The position numbers were made by a program, and so were the translations under genes. A stretch of 64,000 nt of DNA from Chrysoperla carnea (Eukaryota; Arthropoda; Insecta; Neuroptera; Chrysopidae): the NCBI RefSeq assembly GCF_905475395.1, contig NC_058337.1, positions 139,755,172 through 139,819,171 of the forward strand, in the 5' to 3' direction. Below, in pieces: positions 39,798 through 53,729 of this stretch. The notes under the pieces were generated by a model. The model had not been told where the DNA came from. It did no database searches and saw nothing but the letters and a program-made list of their open reading frames with translations. Positions within the stretch are counted from its first letter, which is position 1. Every line of letters starts with the position of its first letter.

Positions 39798-41062
39798 GAA
39801 TTGGGGGTTTAAATATTTGGCAACACGCAATGGCAGTGATCAGCACCGGACTAAGGATGGATATAGTGAAGGCCCTGTCATATTGTTTTGTAAAAACTTT
39901 TACCACTTTCCCATCTGTCATTCATTTTAAAAAAATGTCAAGAATTTTTCCATATTTTAGGCACTTTTTTACCTGGCCGCCATTTAAAAAAAAGGCGTAA
40001 TCAAATATCTTATTATACTAATTAGAAAACTTGTATTTTCTAGTCTTGGAATTTTTTGCTCAAAACCTTTTACCACCCCTTGCCTCTATTTATGGAGGGT
40101 ATATACATATATGTGTGTGTTCCACTTAAAAGTGGGTTCTAAGTAAAATGGTGATTTCTAGTACAATTAATTCTCTGGGTCTACAATATTGTTTGTACAA
40201 TTAACAACTCAATACTTGGATATTGGATATTGGATATTGGATATGTTTGTATATAATTACAATTTAGTAATAATGATTAAATTTCGAATTATTTAGGTTC
40301 AAGAACCTAATCATGTTTGCAATTATTTCTAACCTTTAATATGCAAAATCAGTTGGTGATATTAAACTGAAAGCTAGTTACATTCTTGGAAGTGTCTGCA
40401 TGTGGGCTAAATCAAAACAATTCAATCATATCATTACAATCAAAGGGTCTCAATAGTATTACATTTCTATACTATTTAATTACCGAGAAATGGCTCTTTG
40501 TACGTGGACAAAATAAAAATTAAAACATATCACGTTTCTCTTTGGAAAGCAGTATAATTAAACTACAATCGATAATGTCCGAGCTTAGACATTTGAATCA
40601 CAAACTCGAATATATTACGTTAAAAGAGCAAATATTGAACCATTCAGAAAAAAAAATTTCGTTTCAAATCACTAATAATTTGGTTATAAGACTTTTGCTG
40701 AAACTATAAAATATAGAAGGTTAAAAATTTGTAGATATCTTCGAATTGTATTAATTTCTCACTGAAAAAAATTCTTAACACTAACCGATATGAGGTTGTC
40801 TCAACTTCATCGCGAGATCATATGTATCAAATTCGTGGCACAACTACCTTATGGGTTGAGTGGTGAAGTTGACACATACGCATGAGTTGTTTAAATGAAA
40901 AGTAATATACTGTCAAACAAATTTCAAATATTGTAATTTTGAATAATATTAATATTATAACAAAATACTGATGTGATTGTCACAACTACACGAGCTGGAA
41001 AAAAAATTAATAAAAGGTTTATACCTGCTAATAGGTTTATTAAAACAAAAAATAAATTTCTT
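39798..41062. other. AT-rich non-coding DNA
   Basis: Only a short TTGGATA tandem (about 40216-40243) stands out. Confidence 0.4.
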
Positions 41063-41155
41063 CAAGGATTTGAACTAGCAACATATGGATTAGCATAACC
41101 AACCAATTTTATTGTTTAAGTCTACAGTATAACCAACTGCGCTATCGATGCTTGT
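41063..41155 (-). pseudogene. tRNA-Tyr-like relic retaining an intron-like insert
   Basis: On the minus strand ATCGATAGCGCAGTTGGTTA is followed by ACTGTAGA, which fits a Tyr GUA anticodon loop. An about 25-base AT-rich insert and then TCCATATGTTGCTAGTTCAAATCC complete the tRNA-Tyr order. About 10 bases of the D-arm are missing and the T-stem does not pair, so it is not functional. A SINE head is the alternative. Confidence 0.5.
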
Positions 41156-42904
41156 TACATATATACTAAAAAATATAGTAAATGTTATAAAAATGATCAA
41201 TATGTTTATTTCAAACTCTCTGTTAACTGGTAACAACAATCTTCATGAAGTTGACTCAATCACATATGGACTAGACATGATAGATAAGTTTTCATACTAA
41301 CCTAATTCTATATTTAAAGCAAACGTAAAGATATGTTATTATAATCCTTCGATTCGCTTTTTTAACAGGATTATACATTCTAACTAAGTACAATTTTATT
41401 TTCCATCAATCAAATGCATGACTTTAAACTAAAATCAATCTCTTTCATAAAAGTAATGATTTTGTTTATTTAACTTCAGTGATTTTGTATCAATGAATTC
41501 ATATTTTAAATTCAATTGTAAATAAAAATATTTCGCTGTACTTGTTCCAATCGTTAGGCAATTGTTTGAAAATATTTTTACTTTATTTTACTATGAAAAG
41601 GCCAACTTCGGCATGAGGTTATCATTATTTTAAGTTTGATTTCAGTGCTATAATATACAAATAGGTTACAAAAATTTTTTTCTTCATATCAGCAGGGAAT
41701 TGAACCCCGAACTTGTGAATAGTGCCATTATTAAAACACCAATGCAAAAGGTGGAATATTTGATATTCAGAATATTTTTATAGTTAATATGCAATCAAGT
41801 TTTTATGACTTTTTAAATTAATTCTTTTCATTTTAGAATATTAGAAATAAAAAGTTTAAAATTCCAGTTATGTTATATGATAATACATACGTTGTACGCA
41901 TTCTTGACACAAGGCAGGTTGTCATAATGATTTTAACTGTAGGTGTTTAAAATTAAATTAATGTGTTCCTTCCTCCGGCAAGTCTTGTAATCATATGAGA
42001 CATATGATTGACTTCTCTATTGCATAACCTTTCTTTTTTTTCATTAAAATAATGAACTGTTTCGAAATACATATACAACAGATATTTATTTACAAATGGA
42101 AAGTTATGCGTAAAAATAATTTTTTTAAGCAACTCTCGTAAGGAAATGAGAGAATGTGATTTTTTTTCGACTTAAGAATGTACGAGCGCCAAGGCAATTT
42201 TGGATAAAAGGCTTGATTTTTTTTAAAATGAAGTTGGACTTAGTCTAAATCAATTCTGAAAATTTTAGGGGGAGGGGAGAGTTTAATGGTTATTTAAATA
42301 AATGACTTCAAAAGTAGGTATATTTAATATTGGTCTTATGGGAAAACGGTAGATGGATGATTTGTTTTCATAGATTCCCCCAAAACTAGTTGTTGGAAAT
42401 TAAAAAATAAATATTAAAATTAAAATTTAAACCTTAATAAATTATTGAAAACAAAAAACCCGTTGTGCCCGATTAATTAAGAATGTATGAATGTATTGAT
42501 GGTGAATTATGTGTTATAACTTAACAATATGAGACGAAAAGTAAGTAAATTTATCAATACTAGGAGTAATTTTCTAAATATCGAAAATTAAAAATTTCCT
42601 TTCATAATTTAGCTTTCGATATTTCGACAAGTTGTTGTTTCGTTTACATTCATGAAATTATAACTAAACTCATCATCAAAGTTGAAAATAAGATACAAAT
42701 AATTTCAACCACAAGTCTAAACTTGCCCTAGCGGTCGTACTACCTTAAATGCAAAACCCCAAAGTATGCTTATGCATAGAAACAAATCAATTCCGTTACG
42801 ATATTACCTCAAAACATCATGAATTGTAGATGACAGATATTTTATTAATTTAATTTAATTTCCTTTATTTTTTAATTCTTTTAACTCTCAATAATTATCT
42901 TTGG
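41156..42904. other. AT-rich non-coding DNA with a tRNA 3'-half relic
   Basis: On the minus strand near 41728-41685, AGTTCGGGGTTCAATTCCCTG looks like a tRNA T-arm with a B box. I see no matching 5' half. Nothing else supportable. Confidence 0.4.
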
Positions 42905-43305
42905 TAATTTATTATTCGTTGTGAGCGTAGTCATGGTAGGGACAATAAAATCGATGCCAGCGCTTCCAGTGAATAATTTTGGCGATAAAGGACGCTGTTA
43001 TGACTAATTTGCAATTCTTTAAATGTTAATGTTATAGAAAATATCAAATTAAAATTATTGAAAAACACTAATTAATTAAACTTAATGCATTAAAAATTGT
43101 GAAAATAAGAAATCAAATTGCACAAATATTATTTTTCAAATGTAAAGTATCATAATTATTTATTTAAATTTGTGAGACAATAATATTAAATTTTCAATGT
43201 AAGTCATAAATGCAACCCATACAATTATATATGCATCCATACAATTCTATAATTAAAGTAGTGTATCGTTGTCATGGAAACGAAACTCGCGCACGGTGCA
43301 TTCTT
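42905..43305 (-). repeat. Interspersed repeat family F, copy 2
   Basis: Inverted relative of 30783-31185. It ends at GCACGGTGCATTC, just past GGAAACGAAACTCG. See copy 1. Confidence 0.75.
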
Positions 43306-45359
43306 TTGTTTTTAACAAATACAAGCAAAAGCTAAAAGTAATTATTACAAATATTCCCCAAATAAATTTCCAACAAATGCATTGACAAAAAAAAGTAATA
43401 TTTAATACGGCAATTAGTTAGATAACTTTGAGGTAGAAAAATAAATAAGTTTTCATCGTTTGGATAGCATACACAATTGTCGAAAAGAAATGATGAGATG
43501 CTATAAATTTCTATATCTTTTATCAAGATCAAGTGAGAAGGGGGTACAGTGAGTCAATGTTACGGTGGATACTTCCAAAAAGTAACTATTAGATTTTTAT
43601 GAATGTTAACAATTTATTTCCCAAAAAATATTATTCGATAGGAATGGTCCATGATATATTTTGATATATTATAGATAAAGAAATATATAAGGATGAACAA
43701 AAAAAATAAATAAATAAATAAAAGTTTTCTACGAAAAAAGATAAAAGTAACAACACCCTATAATGATTCACCCTCACCTCATGCTTGATTTGGAATTTGT
43801 AAATTGTTATTCAGAAAAACACTTAATGTGTTGAATTTGTATACTTTATTAATACTTTGTAACTGAGGATGGTTTACATAAAACAACTTTGAAATTTATA
43901 TTTATCTTATTATATTATATTTAACTCTTTCCTTTCTTGGATTTTTGTTTTGTAGATGTGAGATTTAAATCCACGCGGTAACATTTCGGAAAGTAAAGTA
44001 TGAAGCCTTTGCTTTTTGGCACTAAACATTCCTTCCAGTTACGATCATTTATTCTCTGGACCTGTCGGTTTTGAATATCAGGGTGGCTCTAAAAGAACAA
44101 TTATCCCCGAAAACTGTATGGGTGGGCCTAGCACATTTCTTAACTCGCAATCCAAGTTGGATATTCTCTTTTATAGTAACCCCCATCAAGGGTTCCTTTT
44201 CTTAATTATTTTTGCTTCACTTTGTTTCATAAAATTCCGAAACAACAAAATTTTTTGGATTTTTTGCAATTTTTTGAAGGGGTTGGAAAACCTTCCTTGG
44301 AAAAAATCGAAAAAATTTTTCTGTTTCAGAATTCGATAAAACTCAGTTTATAAGGTAACTTTGTCCCAAAAAATTCAAAAATGGGGTTTATTTGACGATT
44401 GGACGAACATTTACTAAACTGTGTTTCATTGGGCTGGTAGATTTGGAAAAAATCGAGTCCTTGGATCGATTTTTGGCGATATCTCAAAAATTACCCACCT
44501 ACTCGTTAATTGAACCCGATTTTTGAATTTTTTGGGTCAATTATACCTTATAAACTGTGTTTCATCAAATTCCGAAACATAATTTTTTTTCGATTTTTTA
44601 CCATTTTTTGATAAAAAGTTTATTTTAGACTAATTGCAGCGTAACGAAAACCACCCTTTCAGTCAAAATTTGATCAGATAGATGGTTTTCAAGGTTCAAA
44701 AAGTTTTGATGATCAAAGGGACGTGAATTTCGTAATTTCTGATTTTAAAAATATCAACAACTTTTGTACGATAAATTTTTTTGGTACAAACTTAAAAAAT
44801 TTGAAATTTGTAGCTCCGAAATAGTTCGTTTCGGGACATATGCTTACTAACTAAATTCTTGTTTTAGTATACTCTACTAGCCCCTCGAATATTGACCATT
44901 GATTTTGAAACACTCGGTATACCAAGATCAGGATAAAATACTAAAATGGACAGGTAAATGATAATTTGTATGAGCTATCAAAAACGGCCAAATCGTGCTA
45001 GCTAAAGCCAACTTTAAAAGAGTTCGCTCAATTCGTTTAATTTTCTAGCTTGTCTTTTGATATTGGCGGTAATGTATACATATGAACATAGATGGGATAC
45101 CTAGTATCTATACCATAGAAACTGAACTATGTAATCGTAATATGTTAGTTAAATGTTAGCTAAAATTAGCAGATTACTTTTGCCTCTTTCATTGCTAAAA
45201 CTGTTCCTGAATTATGACGATTATACTGTTTTATACTCATCTATTTCTTTTCTTAGGATTCCGTTGCGTTATTTTTTTTTAAAGTAGGGCAGACTCGATT
45301 TTATAGAATGGAAAAAACGAGTCAATCTACCCCATACCTAGGGTAAGTTGACTTATCAG
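43306..45359. other. Non-coding DNA with degenerate repeats
   Basis: Positions 44180-44620 belong to the degenerate CCCAAAAATT/GTTTATTTGACG family. The 107-codon frame at 44016 has a fairly complex N-terminus (SSYDHLFSGPVGFEYQGG), but it runs into that repeat and I cannot support a gene. Confidence 0.4.
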
Positions 45360-45528
45360 AGATTATTAGTAAAAAAACAAATTACGTCATAAAAGGCGTG
45401 TCTTTAATTTAATGTAAACAAACAAAAGCTTTTTACTAGATGCATTTTAAGTTTTAATAATTTTGTTTGTTTACGTTAAATTAAAGACACGCCTTTTATG
45501 ACGTAATTTGTTTTTTTACTAATAATCT
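45360..45528. mobile_element. MITE/foldback with 68-bp near-perfect inverted arms
   Basis: Arms 45360-45427 and 45461-45528 are inverted copies with one mismatch (TAATGTAAAC / TAACGTAAAC). They contain AATTACGTCATAAAAGGCGT. The loop is 33 bp. No convincing target duplication. Confidence 0.85.
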
Positions 45529-48500
45529 AATGTTTTCTTGCAAAAATATAATAAAAATATGAAAAGTAGGGATTTGACAAAAACAAATGAAATAATTTTT
45601 TTAAATGTTTTTCAAAATAATATAATCGAATGAAATCAGTTGATATCCCTTCTTAAGTTGAATATTATTAAATGATAGATAATAATATCTACTGATTATC
45701 ATTGGCTGTTGGTTATCGAATGATATTCAGTGAATGAACAAATTTATCAATTTTTGTCATACCTGTAGCGCCCAAATTAGGGCTCAGATCCAAAATTGGT
45801 AAATAACTTTTTCTTTATGAGCTTATTCTGTAGGCCCCACGATCTGCAGTCAATAACAGAAGACCGTGTATATCGAAAAATTTTAATTCTATAAATTTAT
45901 TGGTATGTTTTTGAAACACTTTGTAAAAATGTTTATTAGTATGTTTTTGAAACACTTTGTAAATTATTGAAGAAAATTGCGAAAAAAACATCAATTTTAC
46001 ATGTTTTCAATCTTTTAGAAAAGATACAAAAAAAGTTACATATACCGAACCAAACATATTACATGGTAGGGTTGCATCAACACTTAACGAGTTTTTTTTT
46101 TCCTGTACATGGTTGTTAGATAATAAAAATACGGAAAGTAAATAAGTCTACAAATAATATAATTTGTCTTTAAAAGAGATAAAAAAAAACTATTGCTTTG
46201 TTTCATTAATATTTTAAGAAATTAAATCCCTTTTCTTTTTTATAATTATTGAACAAATATAATTAAAAATAAAAATGTGCGTTTGGTAAATACAAAATGA
46301 ACGAATTAAAAATTTATACAAGTAATTAACACATTATTAATACAGTTAAACCTATTTTTATATTTTCTGAGTGTTACTACATTAATTTTTAAAGCGGAAA
46401 CATCAAAAAGCTATCCATGATATCTACAATAATGGCGCAACAGCTTTTTCAGACCATTGCATTCTACAATTCATTCAAATTCAAAATTTTACACAAATGA
46501 AGCTTATGAACGTTTAAGAAGGGTTAAAAATTTGGAAAAATTCAAAAACAATCGATAAAAAGAATGTGTTACAAACTCCTATTTCGGGTCTAAATTTCAA
46601 ATAATTTTCTTTAAATTTTTATAAAACCATGCTATTAATTTTGTTATATTAATAATAAACAAATTTTGTATAAATTAATTTAATCGCTTGAGAAGGAACG
46701 AAAGTTCGAAAAATTTTGTGATAAAATAAAAAAACTTGTAGTCATACATAAATGATAAAAATTATTTTAATTATTTTAATTATTTATTGTAATATAGTAT
46801 GCACTACCAAAAAATAATATAATTTCAATTAATAAAAATAAATTATTATTTAAAAAAATTGATACCGATGAAAATTTTTTAAGAGAATTTTGTCCTAAAA
46901 ATTACTCAAAACAAGAAGAAAAGCATGCGTATATTGTTTAGAACAAATTTCAACTTTAAAATATATTAATTGTTAGAAAATTGATACCTTTAAACAATCA
47001 GCCATTAGTAACAATATATTTTATGATTTTCGATAATTATTAATATAAGCAAAAATTTGAAAAAAATATATTATAAAACATCGATTAATAATTTAAAAAA
47101 AATTTTAGAAAACAATTTTATTTAAGCATTCAAAATTCAAAACATTCTCTATAAGAAAATCTAGAATCAGTATTGCAACACTTAAATATTATAAAAATTT
47201 TTGTCTAAAATTTATAGTATTTAACAGCGTAGTACCAACTCAACAATAAAAATTTTTATTATTATTAACGATTATAGCATAAAGAAGCACATTTAAATAA
47301 AAAAATTTAAAAGAAACATTGATAAAAAATAATTTATTGAAACAAATAAAAACTTACTGATAATAATAATAATAATAGAATTTTATTTACAAATATCGTA
47401 TAGAGTACATTGAATTCACCAGTTACATGAATGGCAGCAAAAACAGTTAACAATATGAAAATAACAACAATGATGGAAAAACAAAACACCACCTTCATTC
47501 TTTGACCATTTGTAAACAAATGTGCAACAATTATCGTCGACCATCTCATTTAAACTATAAACTAAACTATGATGCATTCATTTTGCGCAAATCTAGCTAC
47601 CACGCAGCATACAATTTTAGCCTGCATGCAATTATCTTGGAGAATAGAAGCAAGGGGGAAATTCTAGGAATCTGAGCTGGGTTGCCAGTGACAACGATAG
47701 GGTCGTTATCTATTTTTATAATGAGCTACTCTAGAATTTTGTTCGGTGCATTTTTTATGTTTAATATACATAAATTCTGCAATTTATAGCCCTTTTGAAG
47801 AAATTGTACATATACAGCGTATATGCACTAAGGCATAAAAAAATTGAGAAAATTATTTTTGTGGGCAGCTATAGACAAAAGTATCCCTTGTACCTGATTT
47901 TTCCTCCTTTGTTTTTGTGGATTTTTTATGATTATTTTTTATCATTTTACGACATTTTTTTCAATTTTTTAGGTAATTTTCACTAATCAGAAAATGGACA
48001 AAATATAGAAAGAATCTGATAAGTTATTTAATTTTTTTTTTAAATGATTTTTTTTATATTTCTAAGTGAAGAATTAAAAAAAAAAATTTTTGTATTATTT
48101 TACGACACTGGTGATGTTTTTTACGTCAAATAAACCTAAGAAAATACACAGAATTGTGCAATTTTTTCGGAAGCTAAAAGAAAATATCTGTCAATCAAAG
48201 TTTTTATTGATTTTTTGAGACTACTTTAAAAATTACCTAGCGAGATTTTTTAGAAATTTTTTCGTCATTTAAAGCAATTAGAAAACGGACGACAAATTTC
48301 GCTTTTAACATTTAAAAAAGAATTTGACATGAAAGAAGAATTTCCGTATCAAATTTGTCGAGTTTTCGAGATAGTCGAGTATACTATTTACGCTCCCTGC
48401 AATGCGAGCAAGATTATCTGAAACATTTCGCGATATTTTTCTCTCAATTCCTACACGTAGGAGTAGTAAGAAGAAAATTAGGAAGAAATTGTTCCCAATT

Positions 48501-49480
48501 TTCCTATTAGTCCAGTGTAAACGAACTCGAGTCAATTTCGTTTTCATTACGATTTAGACGAATTGACTTGAATCACTCGAATCAATTTTACTTTTTGGAA
48601 TTAAATTACACTACCTTGAAACCGATAAAAATAGATCATTCGATAATAAATAGGGCGGACGAGTCAATTGCGGTACCCACAATACTTCTGGTGGATAGCT
48701 CTATTCAATACTGTAGTATTACTTATTTTTAACATTATTTTTCTGGCTTTAAAACGACTGTCTTTGAGTTTTTTTTAAACAGTAAATTCATCCGTTTTTA
48801 GATTTTTTGACAATAATCAAAGCTATTAAGTATTATTTTTGGAAAGAATAAAAATTTCATTTTTACTTCCCAATTCAGATAATTCATACCTTTGTCCGGA
48901 GGAAACACTCGTCGAACATCGGAGACTTTGGCCTAAAATTAAAGATATGGCAACCCTAAATTTATTTAAAAAATATAACAAAAAAAATTAATATTTTTTG
49001 CATAATTAATGTAACATAACCTTTATCTCAATTAAGATATTGTTCATAATTTCAATTAGTTGAAATTGAACTTTTAATAAAAACATTGAGCTTTTGGGTA
49101 AATATACGAATATTGAAATAATTATTGAACAATAATCAAAGACAGGATAATCAATGAAAGAATTTTAGTGGAACAAAATGTATGGTTTAAATTCAAATTA
49201 ACAAAAATTTTTAGCAAGTAAGAGAAGCTGTCCTTCCTTTCCAAGATCAAAAACCTTTCAAAAACCCATGCATCTGGGACAAAATTTCTGTTGACTAGTG
49301 TAATAATTTAGAATTTTACAGACCTAACCCAACATAGGTTTATAAGTGATTGACTGGTTGCATAAAATTTCGTCATTGATGTTTATACCAACAGCTGGAG
49401 TAATTACTTTATGATTCCAAAAAAATTTAAAAACAAAGTAGTTCATTGTAAAACATCATTCACGTGCCAAGGGCAATATT
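45529..49480. other. AT-rich non-coding DNA
   Basis: Positions 45767-45875 are a CTGTATAT-type repeat fragment. Positions 47850-48330 resemble the degenerate repeat family. The hydrophobic minus-strand frame at 47549-47334 is discussed among the rejected items. Nothing else supportable. Confidence 0.4.
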
Positions 49481-49483
49481 ATA

Positions 49484-50800
49484 CAGTCAAAATCGGTTAT
49501 AACGACATCGATTATAACTTTCAGGAATATCTTAATCAAATGGAAACAATAAACAAAAAAAGAATTTATGTTTGTCAATCAGATACTTAGGAACAAACTA
49601 ACGCTTTTTTTTTATATTATATTTATTAATTATTATGTGGTTAAGTACCCCCTCCCCCAACCTAGGATACAAATTTTTTTAAATAACAAAATAACGTACG
49701 TTTTTTAAAAAATTTTCGAAAATTGGTCTAATTTCCAACTTGCTTTTTCGGTAAAAAATAGAACTTGAATTATCATGGCAGTCGATTTGAAAAACACCAT
49801 GTCGAGAAAATTTTATTTGAAGTTTTTGTAGGGAGAGTGAGGCATTTGTTATATGCGCACGCGCTTATTAAAATATACACTTGTATATTTCATCTTCGTA
49901 AATTTTTGGTGTTTTTATTTGAAATTCTAAGAGAGTATTCTTACAGTATTAAAAAACACATGACTAACCTGTCAGCACTCGCGTTATGAGCTCATGCTCG
50001 ATTTAAAACATATATTTTTTAAATGGCATTTGTTGTTGAAACTTTTTCTTTTCTTTCGTGTCTCTCATCATGAAAGTAATAAAGGTATGAGCAAAAAAAT
50101 ATTAGCTACTAGCAGTTTAATATAAGTTGTACTCAGTACATTAAAAAATCCTGTGATAGAAGTATGGTGAAATTTGTTTAAATTAATTTAATTATTTAGA
50201 ATATTTATCTGCTTTAATAATTTCACTTTCAAACATCATTCAATAATCACGTAATCAAACTATTTTTAAACTAAACTAAAATTATGTAGAGGTTATGATT
50301 TACAACGTTAAAGAATATTTAGCTCAGGAAATATTTGACGCATGTGCAGAACGCTTTTCGAATGAGGTGATTTAGTTTCCCCAATTTTGTGATTCATATA
50401 ATTGATCAAACTCAACTCTTGTATAGTTCTAGAAAAATAACACAGATGACTCATTTTCAAATGCAAATCTCTTTAAGAACCAAGCATCTTTAAGTATGAC
50501 AAGAAAATTGCCTCGTTGCCAATCAGTATTATATCCGATTGTGTACATACGGTACACAACTTTATTAAAATGTATAAAAAAATGGATTAAAAAATATCAG
50601 GGAACAATAAAAAAATGAAACAATACAGCTTGAATAACCATATTACTCGCGTTGACTACACAAATACTTATATTTTATTACGTGATTTCATTTGTTTTTG
50701 CATAACATATTTTTTTCAATTTTGAATCATAATAATTACATAAATCAAATCAAAATACAGTCAAACCTAGTCATAACGAGGTTGAAGTAATCGTACAAAT
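49484..50800. other. Possible pogo/Tigger-type terminal sequences in AT-rich DNA
   Basis: ACAGTCAAAATCGGTTATAACG (49484, first 20 bases diagnostic) and ACAGTCAAACCTAGTCATAA (50757) resemble pogo/Tigger inverted-repeat ends. Both are in the same orientation with no paired opposite ends found, so these are at most relics. A CT-dinucleotide tract follows at 50836-50878. Confidence 0.3.
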
Positions 50801-50878
50801 ACGATCGTTGTATTCGATAATATATTTTATATCACGCTCTCTCTCTCTAATATCTTTTATCTCTCTCTCTCTCTCTCT

Positions 50879-52190
50879 GATATCTATTGTCCACATAGAA
50901 TGTGGATAATCCATATCGATACATGTCTCAATGTGGCTAAAGAGATAAAAATGATTCCAACCAAATCTCATTTGGCAAAATATGGTATCAATTCATTTAA
51001 TTTTGCAATGAACTATCCCAACGAATGTCCCACTAGGTCCTAACGAGGGAAAACTAATATTTGCGTTGGGCTACCCCAATTAGTTCCTTCTTGGAGAAAA
51101 AACTGGATTACTATATTTTGGATTTGGAAGTTCCAAGAAGTTTCCAACTTGCTTTCGATTGGGAAAAACTTATAGGGCTATTTCCAATTGGATACAGATA
51201 TATGTATTGGGTCAATTTCTGCTTATTGAGTTATTTTTCCGGATATAATCCGTGGAAACTGAAATCTGAATTCCTGTAATTTATAATACATGAATATTTC
51301 TCGGAGGATTAAAATGAATGCTTAAAAAAAAAGAAATTTCAGAATTTTTTACTGTTTTATTTTCCACAAAAAAAAATTTTTGTAAATTTATATTTTACAA
51401 TAAAAATGGTAAAGTTTGGAGTAAATCGAGATTTTTTATGGGATTTTATTCAATTTATAATTATCGGTCAATATGTTATCGAATCGTTATCGAAATATTT
51501 GGAAACTCATGAAAATGAAAATGAAAACCTATGAAAAATTAATTCTAATCCAAACTTTTTTATCTGTTTTTTATTGTAAAATATAAATTCAGTTTTAATG
51601 TGTCGGAAAATCAATATATTAATGCAGCAGAAAACAAATTCTTCTAAAGCTTCTCAATTTATAATTAATAACAATTTTTACATAATGGGATTAATTTTTA
51701 TTTCCAGAATTTCACGTTAAATGATTTCTGTTTGCGGGGGCATTTCTAAATTGGGGCAAAAATCGAAATTTATTTCGATATATCCTAGAGATCTTCATTT
51801 ATTATCTTTGATAATATTTATACAAAAACAATGCCACAATGTTTTTCAAGCTATGATTTTTGAAGCGTTTATCAATGCGCATTATTGAACTACGATCCTA
51901 ATTATTCGCTCTAACTGTTGTTCATGCTTCGATAAATTTCATGGTAAAATCATCTATGCTGAAAATTTTATAGCAGAATCATCGAAACCATAGATAATAG
52001 TTAATATTTACACAGATACAGATTTATTGATTATTGAAATTTCAACGCCCAAAGCTCAAAAAACGTTTGAATCAGGAAGTTTAGATCGACAAAATATCGC
52101 AATATGGGCAAATTTGACCGAGACCCAACTCTCATAAGATTAGGGCGGAATCTTTTGTTGATATAGTTTTGTCTGTAGTTATTTGGAACA
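50879..52190. other. AT-rich non-coding DNA
   Basis: Short frames at 51061 and 51318 lack coding support. Confidence 0.4.
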
Positions 52191-52197
52191 CCCACCC

Positions 52198-52782
52198 TAC
52201 GGAAGCCTGAATGGCTCACAATCAATTTATGATAAAGTGGCGCTACACTAGACTAGCTTAGTTTTTAAATGTGTACTACCCACAACTAGAAAACCAACTT
52301 TTAAAGAGCTACTAGTTCACTTTCAACAAGTGCACTTGTGACTTGTGGTATTATGGAAACGAACCTTTTTGAAGATGTCAGTTGGTGATGATTATGCTTT
52401 AATTAGATACTACCGAAACTGTCTGGAATTATAATAATAATATGATAATGTTTATAATTTGTCTTATGTAGTTAGTTTAAAATTTTCTTTAGTAATATTT
52501 AAAAAATATAATGCTTTAATTGTTGATGTTTTTCTTTTGCATTTGCACATTTCTAGTTTCTAGCCTTTAAAAGTATTATTAAATGTTTATTAAAACGTTA
52601 TAATTAGAAATCTGCACATGACAAAATACCGACATCTTCAAAAAGGTTCGTTTCCATAATACCACAAGTCACTTGTTGAAACTTAACTAGTGGCTTTTTC
52701 AAAGTTGGTTTTATATTAAAAAATTAGCTAGTGTAGCGCCACTTTCTCATAAATTGATTGTGAGCCATTCAGGCTTCCGTAT
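52198..52782. mobile_element. Foldback/MITE element with about 190-bp inverted arms
   Basis: It begins TACGGAAGCCTGAATGGCTC and ends with the reverse complement. The arms (to about 52385, and from about 52628) share AATCAATTTATGAKAAAGTG and CTTGTGGTATTATGGAAACG with small indels. CCACCC flanks both ends (52192-52197 and 52783-52788), a likely 6-bp target duplication. No coding capacity. Confidence 0.78.
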
Positions 52783-53107
52783 CCACCCTGTATGCAAAAA
52801 TTTTGAATCTTAATGATTACATAAATCAAATAATATCCATAAATTACATAAAAATTGTCATCCTAATATGTGTTAATTAAAAATAATATGTATATAAGGC
52901 ATATCAGAATTGATATCTATGTAAATGAAATTGTTTTAATTTTATTGTATTTAAAAAACATAGTTAAAGTTGCATACTTTTTTTTAAATTTATGTTTTTT
53001 AGTCGTTTAGAACACTTCACCAAATATTTACGAGTTTTGTTGTGTCAGATGTGGTGAAGCTGCGGGAGTGTGAAAAACTTCAAATAGCCAGTGCACTATC
53101 ATTCATT

Positions 53108-53728
53108 ATGTTTCAACTGTTTTTGTTTTTGTTGAGTATTGGAATTTGTTCGGAAGCACATCCTTTGCAATTGGAATTCAATTTCGATGATAATATTATG
53201 GATGGCATTTTCGTTCGAATTTATACGTATGTGTGAATTTTTTCTAAATTTTTTTTAAAAAAACTAATAAAGTTTTACTGCCATCTATTGAGAGAAACAA
53301 ATATTTTAAGATAAAAAGTTTTTATAAAAGTCTAAAATTATGTACTAATTGACTGACACAACCAAGTTATTAGATTGTATATTATTAAAAGCAAAAGAAT
53401 GTCATATGTCAAAATACATTTTTAATTTAACCCTTATATAAGAATGAATTTTGAGATAAATGTAAATGAAAGGTTGATATATTGTTAGTTTATTTTATTG
53501 TTAATTTCTTCCAGATTTAAAAGTTTGGTAATAAATGCTATAATTAAACATAATAAGTTAATAAGTGTAAAATACTTATTATTCGAACATATCTATAGCC
53601 ACCAAAGGGTTAAATCATTTTGTTATTGTCCTCCACGCGAGGTAACACTGTTTGGTATGCCATTTGAAAAAATAGATGGTATGCACGAAGAAATACGATT
53701 TTCCATTTTGAAAAATGAAGTGAAATAG
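53108..53728 (+). CDS. Candidate small secreted protein gene, two exons (110 aa)
   Basis: Exon 1 (53108-53226) starts MFQLFLFLLSIGICSEAHP, a good secretory signal with likely cleavage after SEA. An acidic stretch, LEFNFDDNIMDG, follows. The donor is GTATGT at 53227. After 288 bp, TTTCTTCCAG ends at 53514, and exon 2 (53515-53728) joins in frame (Thr codon AC|A). It contributes 70 residues ending ILKNEVK and a stop. Only three Cys are present, two of them in CYCPPRE. I do not recognise the family. Signal peptide, good splice sites and phase agreement argue for a real gene. The AT-rich context and lack of homology argue for caution. Exon 1 could alternatively be the first exon of the downstream lipase-like gene. 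Confidence 0.4.
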
Positions 53729-53729
53729 G

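Noticed and set aside
44016..44339. 107-codon ORF with a complex N-terminus
   Set aside because: Its second half is a degenerate interspersed repeat seen several times in the window, and there is no splice or homology support.
47334..47549. Minus-strand ORF with a signal-peptide-like hydrophobic stretch
   Set aside because: Hydrophobic frames are expected in T-rich DNA. No convincing second exon or homology was seen.
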